From positions 1,488,001 through 1,552,000 of the forward strand of contig JABWDB010000017.1 in assembly GCA_019614645.1 (NCBI GenBank): a stretch of DNA of 64,000 bases, read 5' to 3'. The first letter of the stretch is position 1, and each line of letters starts with the position of its first letter. The position numbers and the translations under genes were made by a program. The notes beneath the pieces were generated by a model, which was not told where the DNA came from, searched no databases, and saw nothing but the letters and a program-made list of their open reading frames with translations. Positions 12,582-25,400 of the stretch are shown here, piece by piece. This stretch comes from Stratiolaelaps scimitus (taxonomy: Eukaryota > Arthropoda > Arachnida > Mesostigmata > Laelapidae).

Positions 12582-15500
12582 TCATTTAGGTCACACAAGG
12601 AGAGCCTCAATTGGTATAAGTGAGCACTTTGTAATATGTGTAAGATATACAAGTGTAAGCAGCCACCTACTGTCTACTATAGACAGACCTCGGGCAGGTT
12701 ATCCGAGATATGAAAAATCGTTCGTCTTTCGATGAACGTATCTCATCGACTCTCAGCTGGTGTTCCCGATCCTGTTACATTGATTTTCACATGTTCGGAA
12801 AAATATGAGAGATTAATAATTGGGAGACAGCAAAACTCGCCGAAAACACCACCGGCCCCTTAAGCAATTCACTAACGCCCTTTGGGTTACTTTTTTGAGC
12901 TTAAATATCTTCCTGCTGTTCTTAATTTAATGTATATTATATCTAAATATGTATTTGGAGAAAATAAAGATGAAAGAACGTATGCAACGAATGCTACCTT
13001 CGCAACCGCCGAGCTTCGGCTAATGTTCCATAGGGTTGCACAGCTTCCCGAAAGCTTTATCTGTAATGAGACTTCAACGACTACAAATGCACCTATCGAT
13101 ATTTGTCGCTAGTTGTGTATTTGTCTTTAGAACTGAGTGCTAAAAATTGACACATATTGAACAAAATAAATTATGATTATTCGATGTAGACGAATACCTG
13201 TTTATCATTGTTGTCACACGAATTGTCGAAAATGGTAGTCGTACGTTACATTACTAACCAAACCAAATATTCAACCTTAGGTTGAACCCAATCAGCTAAT
13301 CCTACTCGTGTGCAAAGAAACGGAGTGTCTGACAAATACACTTCACTGTGCACCAAGCATCAACGAACTCAGCGCGAATACGCAAAAGGCTTCACGGGGG
13401 GTGAATATCAAATAGATCGAATAATGAATGCTTTTCGTTGGCGTTCTGTTGGAGCCAAGCAATGTTTATTATTAATTAGTATTTTCTGCTTTCTTTACAT
13501 GTCCGTTATTGTCTAGCAAATTATTTTCCGCGCGATGAGCCATTTAACAACAACTTCTTGCATCGCCGATCGAACGAAGCAACGATCTCTCGAATCTCCA
13601 TTGAGCATCAACAGCCAAGCGCTGTTAAACAACTATAAAATATATCGTTATATCGGCATCACATTCATCATTTATTCAACCGTATTCAATGGTAAGCTGT
13701 ATGCTCAAAATCGAGATAATCCATCAACATCTACAAATCGCCTATACCATCTATGATCATCAGTAAGTATATATATATTTATATATATATATATATATAT
13801 CACAGACTATGTACATACTGTCATTGTCATTATCAGCCGAATCGCTGTCAACATGTCCATTGATTTGTCAATAATCACCCCCTCCCCCCCCACCCTGACG
13901 AAAAGTCTCTACATTTTGTAGAATGCGATAATTGTCATCTACGTTTAATGACTGCACTCAATGATGAAGATGAACAGTGAATGGGACCCTGCCTTCGTTC
14001 ACCGCAGTGATTCCACATTAAGTCGCCAGCCCTCGTCACCCGGTATACGTCAATTGAAATTGAAAGGTATACGTCGTTGAAATTCATATATTTAATTAAC
14101 GCATACATATCGTCAACATCTGTATAAAAACGTGTCCACGTATTCATGCTCAATTTAAGCATACACACACTCTCTGTGTGTGTGTGTGTGTTTTTTGTTC
14201 TCAATAGCGTTGAAACATGTCAGTTCTCTTAATCAACCACTCACTCCTCTTCTTCTCCCGTCATCCCTCTCGCCCTGCACCCTCCCCGTCTAAATCTCGG
14301 ATGACTGTTCTATAAAGTACAAATTTAATACTAAATCGTCGATGATCAACATGCAAATTTAGGTAGAAGTAATGGGTCCGGTCGGACTCCACTTCATCGA
14401 AGCCGTACCCACTCGCTGGGATCACCGTCAAGGTGTACAGGTAGCATGTGCTCGTAGCCTCTTATTCATATATAATACATATACAAGTGTCAGATTTGGA
14501 GCCAAGGTGGACCCTCGAACCTGCATCGGCAACACCAATAGCCGGACCTAGCTTAACCTGGTAAATGAGACTTTTGCTGGATTTTGTTATCTACGACGAG
14601 GTACCGAACTATGAACATCAACGTTATTAAATTACATCAACCGTCATTGCAATATCTAGATTGTTTTGAGCTCGCATTCCGCCACTTACTTGATCACCCA
14701 ACTTCGTCTAATGCGCCGACGTTATGTTCGCTACTTATGTTATCGTGTGGAATACAATTATTAGTTTGGTGGCACCAGCACTCGAAATCGAGCAAACACG
14801 ATCGAGAACGTTATTGAAATTTCGTAGCACATCAGTCACTGCGTATAAATGCAGATCGCCCACATTCGTCCGCGCCTATCTGCACAAGCCTGCAATGACA
14901 AAGTGTTCTTTTCCGCAAGGGTGGAACGCCTCTGAGCCTCAGATCTGAGCCCCACAATCACCAGTCATTCGTTTGTTTGCCTTTGTCCTTCTTATAATGA
15001 ATGACTAGGCATGAAACAGAAACACGTAACAAGCCTATCGCCTTTCTTCTCCCCAACAATCCTATTGCCAATCAACGAGCCAGCCAACAGAACAATCATA
15101 AGTATACCATCACGATCAATAACAAAAGCTCATACACGCTATAGAACAACAATCGGCCACGGCCACCGGCAGCCAATGCATGCATAACTTCTCTGTGAAA
15201 CCCGCAGGCCTGTGAGTAACGGACGGCTAGCGCGTGTTTGTCTATACAGTTCCTAAATACTGCTTGACACGATTAGTACCGCTCGGACTGTACCTCTTCA
15301 ACATTTTCTTTATCTTTATTTCGTAGTCACTTAGACTTCGGTTGCGTCAGTTAAGGCTGACCCCCCCACCCGCCGCGAACTGCAGCTACATTGCACATTC
15401 ACCCTTGCAGCCTTACCCGCTAGCTAGGAAAAGGCCCTATTAGGAAAAGGGGACCAGAGCATGAGTATAATGTCTGGCGACCAGAGTGTTCTTACTTCGT

Positions 15501-16342
15501 TGACTATGTTAAGCAGACAGTGTACGCTAACGGAAGAATCGAACACGCAATCTGTTTGGTTAGCTAGTTTCTGTCACATGGCAATACTATATATGTGTTT
15601 ATCACTAAACGTATCCTCATAATGCATGTGTGTGTGTGTGTGTGGTGTGTGTCTGAGGTATCTGTAAACGATGTTTGTACCCAAAATAATGCAAAACTAG
15701 ATCTGCCTCTTTAATCGGATGCCGTACTGCTCGTGTCCTTTAGCCAACGAGTCGCGACGGCGGGTTAAGACGGCTTGAAGCCTTTCGAACTTCGGCGTTA
15801 CTTTAACTGTTCGTTGTGGTGCGTTTTTTCGTTCGATCCTTCACGGCCTTGTTTGAGCAGGGTTACAGCAGAATCGATTGCAGAAGAAATCCTAATGGCG
15901 ACAGTCAAATTTGAAAGTTTCCTTCGGCGCAGAAATCGCGCCTCCCCCCCCCCCGTCCTCGCCCTTCTACGGGGATCCCGTTGCTTGCGTTCCATTGATT
16001 AATTAAGTCAAAAAACCTACGAAAAATTCAAAATTGCTTGTATGTTTTGCTAGGCCTACCTACTAAACGTTATCGATGTCCACGGCGGCCGCCAGCAGAT
16101 TCTCGTTCACTTGTCGATTTCACTGAGCGTCCGGAATAGTCGTTTGATTATCATAGTCACCAATAGTCGTTGTAGTTGTTAGAAAAAGCTGATCGTCGTC
16201 CTCAAGCAGCTCGCTGTTCGGTAGGACGCTGGCAGACGCCGCAGCAAGGCACACAAAACCTCGATTAGGATCTCTCAATCGTACCATGCCAACGCTTCGG
16301 TTTGACGATTTGCAGAGGTCAAAGGCAGCGCTATGCGTGTCC
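11991..16342. other. Intergenic stretch between receptor and ABCA gene
   Basis: No convincing exon. It holds (AT)n tracts (12535-12578, 13769-13800), a (GT)n tract (14176-14191), another (GT)n near 15628-15650, and a C-rich run (13881-13894). A box-B-like GGTTCGAGGGTCC lies on the minus strand near 14506-14520 without a complete tRNA fold. The 3' UTR of the ABCA gene (minus) should occupy the right end, but I could not fix its polyadenylation site. Confidence 0.4.
12535..12578. repeat. (AT)n tract
   Basis: An AT dinucleotide run interrupted once by TTT, downstream of the gustatory-receptor-like gene. Confidence 0.9.
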
Positions 16343-17694
16343 TCATGGGTCCTCCTCCCGCTTTCTCTGCGTCTTGGCAAATGAGATGAATATCTGCTCG
16401 AGTGTGGTGTCTGACACGATGACATCTTCGAAACCTATCATGTTGTTGATGTCATCCACCCGTTGGAAAAGGACGCTCCACCGTAGCGACGTATCTGTGA
16501 CCTGGAAATGGAGCAGGCTTTGATAGTTCTCTCGGAGTACCACATGTCCAGTGAAGTTCTTTTCCATGAGATCAACCACCTCGTTGACCCGGTGTTCATT
16601 GCCAGCTGTCAGCTTGATCAGAACGGTGAAACCTTCGCCGAACCTTGATTTCAATTGCTGCGTCGACCCGATACAACGGAATCGCCCATTCACCATGATA
16701 CACATTCTGAAAATTCCACCAACACGGACGCGGGCGTTAGATCCCAATGTGGATATATGTCATAGTTAATATAGAGGACTATGTCACCGTTACGTGTCTA
16801 TATATTTTTAGTTAACCACTAAACAAAAACACTGCCAGCCGCATGATGCTAGCCGGCCTGCAAAAACAAATTCGCTAATTTCCCACGAGTGTTGTTTATC
16901 CTACAGAGAGACGATCCTTGCTCTCATATTAACGCTCGTACCGGTGACACAGGGCCTCACACTCCTCCATAGAGTGCGATGTGAGAACGATCGCAGATCC
17001 GATATCCTTCTGAGCCCGCAACAGGGTTCGCCAGATCTTGCGGCGCGCCGACGGGTCGACGCCGGCTGTGGGCTCATCGAGGAACAAAACCGTGGGATTC
17101 CCAGCCAGCGTCAAGGCGATGGACAACTTGCGTTTGGTGCCTCCACTTTAAGGATTGAAAACAACATCGGCAAGAGATTATCATTATCACATCGAAATTT
17201 GTTTTGGTTATCGAAAGTGTTCAACAACACAGATCGCTGTTCCACCAATACCATAGTGTCTATGTTCACTTTAGATATGCCCGCATAACTGATATGATTA
17301 TAACGAAATATTTTATTATATATGGTTCGAACAGCAATGTATCTGCACGAATGTGACCGTTCTGTTTTCAAATGTGCTATACTTCTACTATTACTCCTCT
17401 ACCCTATGCTAGATTTACCTGTAGGAGTCTGTCGTTTTGTCGGCATGAGGCTCCAAGTCGGCAACCCCGATGATGAATGATGTGACGTGCTCGGTAAGCT
17501 TTGGAGGAACTCCACGCAAGGCGCAGAAGAGATTAAGCATCTCACGGCCAGTCATCTTGTCGATAAGTGCGTCGCCCTGCGGACAGTACCCAATGTGCTG
17601 CTGGAACTGAATTACGGAAAGAGTCCGAAACACAAAGAAAGATAGGAGCAGGGGATCGTTAATCGAGAATATATATATATACATATATAGAAAC

Positions 17695-17734
<40 letters not shown>

Positions 17735-18781
17735 ACTATCTAGGCCATATTATCCGCTGATCATTTCGCATATACCAACCAAAAACTATAATAACAACTC
17801 ACATTGCGAGTACATCAGCTATCATGTTGCTAAAACACCGTCATATCGACAGTCTCGGTTGATGCTAAATATAAGGCCGTACGATTATTACTGAGTTTCC
17901 GTTTCCCGGACCAACTTTCTCACAAGTCAAGACAGCGGTCCAACCAATGAGCGCAGGGCAACCTTAAAACAAGCGTTTGTAACGGCTCCGTAACGGTCCT
18001 CAACAACCATAGCTGGCATCGACCATCAAGCTGGACCTGTCCTCCATCACGCAACTGACAACGCACGTACCTTTTGCACGTTCTTTCGAATATTCGTGTC
18101 CTTGATATAGGCGTTGCCCTCGGTGCACATCAGATCACCAGTGAGCATCCCGAAGGTGGTCGTCTTTCCGGCCCCGTTGACTCCGAGCAAGCCGAAACAT
18201 TCTCTGTCGTGGACCCTAAAATGCCATAGGAGGACAGGCAATCATTATGAGAGGAGGAATCATATACTAAGCGACCGAAGTAATGAGATCGTTCTAGGCG
18301 ATATGGGGTGCAGTGTCGATTAAAGCCTATTCGTACTGTTCGAAAATACCCACTACGTTTGATTAAATAATCATTAGTATCATTATTTTATGTCATATAA
18401 TCGGTATGGATTCACTTGCAGAACAACGGGTGCATCTTGCATGGTAATTCATTTGCGATTTGCACGACTCAATTTATCTCGAGGGTAATCCTTCACGCAA
18501 TGCGTTCCCCTGCTGTTGTTCACTATGTTGTAAAGCGAACCTATTTTATACTGACTTAATAAATGAGACTAATAATAATAATAACAATAATAATAATAAT
18601 TAATAATAAATTATATTGGCTAACCTGAACGAAATGTTATCGACAGCTCTGAATTTTCCGTAATCCTTGGTGAGACCGTGGGCTACCAACGCTTCTCCCG
18701 AGCTCGCAGTGATCCCCAATCGAACGAGTCGATCCGTTTCATAGCGCTCCCTACGGACATCCTCGTCTTCGCCGTCGAGTT
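16343..18781 (-). CDS. ABCA exons 20-24: NBD2 and C-terminus
   Basis: Exon 20 holds an acidic linker ([15 protein letters not shown]) and the start of NBD2 ([20 protein letters not shown]). Exon 21 has Walker [11 protein letters not shown] at about residues 1387-1396. Exon 22 has the Q-loop YCPQGDAL and [14 protein letters not shown]. The signature SGGTKRKLS (about 1487) begins exon 23, its first serine codon being split by the intron. Walker [14 protein letters not shown] (about 1506) and the H-loop [13 protein letters not shown] follow. Exon 24 carries [19 protein letters not shown] and the terminal regulatory stretch, ending in EEDP and TGA at 16343. Both NBDs look active, unlike ABC proteins with one degenerate site. 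Confidence 0.93.
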
Positions 18782-21700
18782 CTGCGAATGTTTTCCAATG
18801 TTTTCTCGTTAATACGATACGTAGCTCATACAAATATATATATATGTATATATACATATCTATATTATATATATAGCATTAGTCCGGATGATGTTGTCAG
18901 TGCTTGGATTTAATCGATATTGTGGCATAATCGAACAAGGCGATACATGAAGCTCAAAGGCATCTACCACTCCCGCATACAGATACATGCATCTCAATAG
19001 TACACTCGCGTAGTCCACAGCATTGCGTAGATATATCTTCAAGAAGAAGGTGGTGGTATGTTCTACTTACGCGATGTGTTTAATTCAGGTGGGCCACCAA
19101 ATGACTTGCGTCGAATCTTCTTCACCTTGTCGACTGCGAAGCAGAACAGCCTCTGCGCGTTACTCTCCATAAATATGAGCACCGCAAAGAGTATGGTGCC
19201 CACGATGAACAGAGCCAGCATCTGAAGGCCTGCGCCGTCGCGTTTCCGAAAGGCGAATGGCGACGTATGCTCAAAGCAGAAATGATACCCCGGCTGGTAG
19301 AACTCGTTAGCCGGATCACAGGCTAACAGTAGAAATATTGTCATCGAATACGTGCAATAGCGGAAACAAAAATGTAAAGACGGTTAGCCAAAAGCTGGGG
19401 CCATCTACAATTTTCATAAGAGAATACCACAAGCGAAATTCAACGTCACAAAACGACTCCAGCTCAACGTAACCATGGTTGGCTGCGAGAACGTTGTAAA
19501 GGAAAGCTGACCGATTGATGTAGTAAAAATGTACAATGATTATTATTGATTAAGAGTCAGGCAACAATTCTACCCAGTGGCTGAGTACTATAATATAAAA
19601 AGGTTTGATCTTGAATGTAGAGTAGGCCGCGTAATCAGTATCTCATAATGACCCAGTGACCGAAGCTGTATTTTCTCTGCATACTGCTAAATAATAGCAT
19701 AATATTTGTAATAAGTATACTCTCTCACGTCTATCACCCGTATTATTATTATGATACTCCAGATTGTTATTAATTACACTCGTTGAGAACACAGGGGCCT
19801 TATTTCTATAAAAGGCACAGAATGCTAATATATGGTTTGTGCTTTTCTTTTTTTCTAAAATTTGCCACATTACCACATTTATACCGCTCGGTATGAACAT
19901 TTCCAGCAACAATCAATCAATTGATGTTCGAATATTGACTTGTGTGATTGCTTACGATGGCAGCAGGGCGTTACGAAGGGGACATATATCGGATCGGCGC
20001 ACATATCGTCCATGATCTTACGGTTGTCCCGGCAGAAGTCACGGGACAGACCATTCACGTGGATATTGACGAAACCCCAGACGACACTAAACGAAGGCAC
20101 GTAGTTGAGCGCTTGGAGGGAAAAGTTGAGCGCGTCGAGATCTAGCTTGAAAGGGTTGTCTTTTACCAGGCTGAATACGTCGAGCATGGCCATCACCACG
20201 ACAATGATAGATCCTGTGACAGAAGCAAATCATGACGTTTTAATCACTTTGCAAAACCTTACCAAACATATCTATATATATATATATATATATACTTATG
20301 GTAAGATGCCGAGTCACTCAGTGCTGTATAGCACTGCATTTCAATAAGCTTCAATGAATATATATATTTATATATATACATGATGAAATGAAAACCTATA
20401 CAGCGCTGAGTGACTCGGCATTTTGCCACGAGTGAAAGCATACCACTGCGATCAAACAATCAAATTGTAATAAAACTAATTATAATCTCAAGTCTCGACT
20501 AATATAAAAGGAAATTAGCAGCTGTTTTTTTTGCTTTCTTCTATTTTCAACATTCGGATCGCGACAAAGACTCAGCTCGTCTGGCTGATCAGTGGTATCG
20601 AATCGAAACGTCCTATTTCAGTCGTAAAGAAAACATAGTAGTATATTACCGGTGAGCACATTGAAGACTAGCAGGTACATGAATCCGGTAGCGGGCTTGT
20701 TGAACATGTACGACGTTATATAGGAGAATGGCGTCATAGCATACGCGTACAAAAGGAGAATCACGAACGTCGCCTCTACAAAACATGCGTTAACATACCA
20801 AAAGTTATATTGTCAGCTGACGGATCGAATCTCTACTCAATGTTTTTGTATTTCGATATTCTACCCAAAGTTACGATGACCGTCGGGGTCGGAACCAAGA
20901 AGGAAAAGATCAATCGCTCTGCTGCTGATGTATTTACGATGGGATGATTGCAACTGTATTCTACTGAGTCGCAACCCGGCTTTGTAGATTTGCAAATAAT
21001 GATATATTTGTGTCACACAATGTAAGTTAATATTAATTAATTCTTGTATGCTATTAAATGTTGAACAATGTATGCAATATATATATATATATAACATTTT
21101 TTCTCGTTCTCAGTGGTCAATCGCTAATTAGAAAACATTTAGCAAACAAATCTAAACCACAACAATGGAACTCTTTCTTTCACATACCCCAAGTGTCACT
21201 GAAGACCCTAAACGATTCAAGTGGATCATAGATGAGGATGATTCCGACCATAGCAATGCATGATATTGTTAGCAAGATTCCATCGAACACGAAACTTGCT
21301 CCGAAGTAGATTGTCTGACTCACACCAGACATCAGTTGCACCTGAGAAAGAAGATATTAGAACACTCTCAGTACATGTTTATGTATATTTAATTTATTTC
21401 ACAAATTTAGATATTGAGTGTGGTCGAAATTAATTAAGAACGAACATTCAGTGTAGCCATGAAGGGCAATAACAAAGACGCGATGTTATATCAAGCAGTT
21501 AACATCTGCTCAATTTTTCGTTTTTCTTTTGCTTTGTTCATTGTAAACCACAACTCGCAATCGATCATACAGGTACAGCATTTATGTCTGCGAGGTATGA
21601 GGCATATGATTGGCATACAAAACCAACAGGAGTTTATAATAATAACAAACACTTTATTCAAAGGTATAATATAAAATTGCTACAAGTCTCGCTTATGTGC

Positions 21701-22429
21701 ATTTTCAATTTTGGCACGTTGCGTGCCCGTGATGTGCGCGTGATAGTCTCCAGGGGAATAAATCATTTACACATTTTTTCGTGGCTATAAATTTTGGGAG
21801 TATATTCCTTCTGGATCTTGTCGTAGTTTCGACAATATCAAATATTTTTGCAGCCATCGTCGGTTGATTCAACATCATTTTTTGAAGCAAGACTTTATCT
21901 AGGGCGTTAAGACGCTGGACGGCATCTACAATATTTACGTTCTCTTTGTCACATTTACATTTATATGCCACTCGTCTTATAAACTTTTTATACACTTTCG
22001 TTAAAAGATCCTGATCTTTCTTGAGACCTGGGTGCCAGACCGGCCCAGCATAGGTTATCACAGGTTCGACGTAGGTTCTGAACAGTAGTACGTATAGATT
22101 TGGATCGGCAATTGTGAACGTGCGCATTATCCAATTGCTTCGCTGACTAGCTTTAAGAGCAACGTCCGCAGTATGTTCAGAGTATTTTAGACTAGTTGAT
22201 GTGATTATACCTAGATCTCTAATAGATTTTTGTGGTTTAAGTTCTATGCTACCAATGGAGTACTTTTGTTTAGTATTTCCGTGTCCAAAATGCAGCACGG
22301 CGCACTTCTCGATCGAAAGCATGAGATCTAGCTGCCCTGCCCATTCATAAAAATCGTATAGTGCTTTTTGTAGCACCGATCTCTGCTGAGGCTCTCTGCT
22401 GTTTGGATCCACAATTGTTCTCGCACTCG

Positions 22430-22468
<39 letters not shown>

Positions 22469-25400
22469 ACAGCAGGGATCTTACCAGTTTTGCTTTTGAG
22501 ATGTTCTCCTGGATCGGATTCAGTATTATCGAGCAGGTAAGGAAAGCGGTCGCCAATGAGATCGGAAACACGGCGATAAAACGAACTAAGGAAACCACAC
22601 ACAAAAAGGAGAATAAAATCCTGGTTAATTCAAGGAGTGCCACCCGTCGCTTTAACTCATTGCTTAGCTCTCACTTTAGCTCATTTTTAATTAATCCATT
22701 ATCTAAAATAATCCATTATCTATCCATTATCTAAGCGATTATCTTAAATATTCAAAAAAGGCACAGTATGGTACAATATGTCTATAGCTCAGTGGCACGT
22801 TATAAGTGACAGATTACATTATTATATTTAGTACAAATGATGACGTAAAGATAATTGAGAGAATGTGACAAGCATATACACCCCCGGGGTTAATAGAAAA
22901 TGACTATTTGCATGTACATATGTGTGTGCGCGAGTATCGACGAATTCTTGCGCCGCCCTCGATAAATTGAATACGAAGAATCGAACCTACCCCAGATGAG
23001 TTTTTCCAAAGACTCAACTTGGACGTTGGCGCTATCGCGAGGATGTGTAGCTACATCGATTGTCACAGGCTCCTTGAGAGCTCGCCTGAACATGGCACGC
23101 TGTAGTATCACTAGGGCCGATGGTGCCGAGTGGTAAGGCTGGTCATTTACCCAAAGTTGCAGGCCACGCTTGGTCTCGTCGACTCCCATCATCATGGTTT
23201 TCTTGTACCAAAGCGGGTCCTTTTGGGCTGAATAAATTACCCGAAATTAATGATTTTTGACTATAGCGGAGATTGAAGATAGATCACGCACAATGTCGTT
23301 CGATACGGTTCATTTACATAGGAACCAATAGGCCTCATTAGAAGATCATTGCGGGTACTCATTTCGACAAAAGATGCAACAACAGTTACGTCCTTGAATA
23401 GGACACTGTTCAATTGGTTGACGCGCGCTAATTAGGCGTAGCGGCACATTACATTGATGCACATATATGTAGTCCTTGTAGGGTTGTTCAAGAATAGACT
23501 GAATTGGTCAGTACGCGTTACTCACATTCGTTCAGGAGATACTCGGTGAAGTTCTGTTGCGGGATCACCGTATCGGATACCTGCTCATCAAGCATCGACT
23601 CTTCCAGAGACTTGAAAATGCTGTCTGAGTCGTTTCTTAGGTTTGTGCTGAACCAACCCTTTGTATTACCATAGATGTTCTTCATTGAGTACGGCCGGGT
23701 CTGGATGAATCGAGATCATCACGAGCGACGAGATTTCAGTTAATCTCATAGGTCAAAGCCATTATCAATACTTCCAAAAGCTAAATACAAAACGTCTCTT
23801 TCGTTCTTAGGTTATTTTCTCGGCGTCACTGCCATCGATGATCGATCGCTTAGCCGATCGCTAAAATGTATTATCAATGATTATTGTTTTGATGTAACGC
23901 TACCATTGAACATCTATACATTCGGTATATATGTTCACCGATTCATCGCGCTTATTCTTGCCATACACATACGACTAATATTTCAAATGTCCCGCACAGA
24001 AGAGCAAATAGCTAAGACGAAAATTGCGACGACGTTCGTCTACAGAAACTACGATGCTCGCTACGGCGCTACACACGGTGGGATGGGGATTGGCTACTTA
24101 CGATTTGCGTGTCAAATCTGTACGCCCATTCGTCGAGCATGCAGAACACATACGTCAACGAAATCGGTAGAACGAAGAGTAGCAGGGGCATCCACCATTG
24201 GCGCTTGATTGAGTTGAATCGCTTCATGAACAGACCTTTGAACTGCTGCAGCATGAGAGCTGATCCGCGCACGGGTTGGAAGCGTGGGAACGGCTCTGTA
24301 TGTCACGTAAAGAGGAACAGACGGTATCGAATCGATTATTTTATAGCATTCAGCACTGCTGTTTCGTAATATGCTCCAAAAGCGTCTCGGGTGTAGACCA
24401 GCTAGGGCAGGGGTAGCAGCTATTTCTCTGGATTGTTTTTGTTTTCTAAAGCAAAGACGTCTACAACGGTTCGTATTTCATTCGGTGATATTACAGTGCG
24501 GATTATATAGGATATTATATAGTATAAGATTACGGTCCGATGAAATCGGCTACAGTCTGTCCGTCGTATGCGTACCGGTGACCTCCGGAAGATCTGCTTG
24601 TGCTGAGGACTCGGGGGTGTCACTCGAAGAGTTTGACGCCCCCGACGAGCTGGAAGGAACACTACTATGGTCGTCATCTGCAGAGCCAACCTTCAGGAAC
24701 ACATCCTCCATCGTTGTCACCGACACACCCAGGGTCGCAATCTAACGTAATTAAGCGAAAATTTCAACACACCAACGTTAGTCAACCAGCCAGTGAGCCA
24801 GCGATGTTATTGGGCACAACATCCACTTAGTGTGGCCAAAGCTACATAACAACATTTCGAACTTAAATTTAAGCAATACGCCCACCGATCTAAACATAGA
24901 TAACCCTTTAAACAAATTGAGCAAATGAGCCTTGCGACAACGCTACCACGGGTTCACTGTCAAATTAGGCCAATGTCGCGAATCTTAAGTTCGAGCCGGA
25001 ATCTCAGACAACACTGAGACAACTCACTTATGGGGAAAATTCACCTACGATGAGGAAAATCGTTCTCGGCAAACTCGAATAAACTTACGTTACACATTAG
25101 ATATTATATTATGTGAAAAAGTAGAGGACGAACCCCGTATTTCTTCTTATTGTCCTCAAGATGATGAAAGAGTTTTACAAGCTCCTCCGTCGGGGGGAAG
25201 CCGAGATTGAATACGAGTTCATGATTCATGTCGGCGTCGACAACAGCACTTCTCAAGCGTGAGGTCACCACATCCAAAATATTATGCGAACGACGACCTG
25301 GGTGAGCCTTAGCCACCCGCATCTTGTATCCGGTATCTGGAATAGTCAACGTTTGTTTCGTGTTCAAACGACTGGCCACCATCATTAATAGACTACAAAT

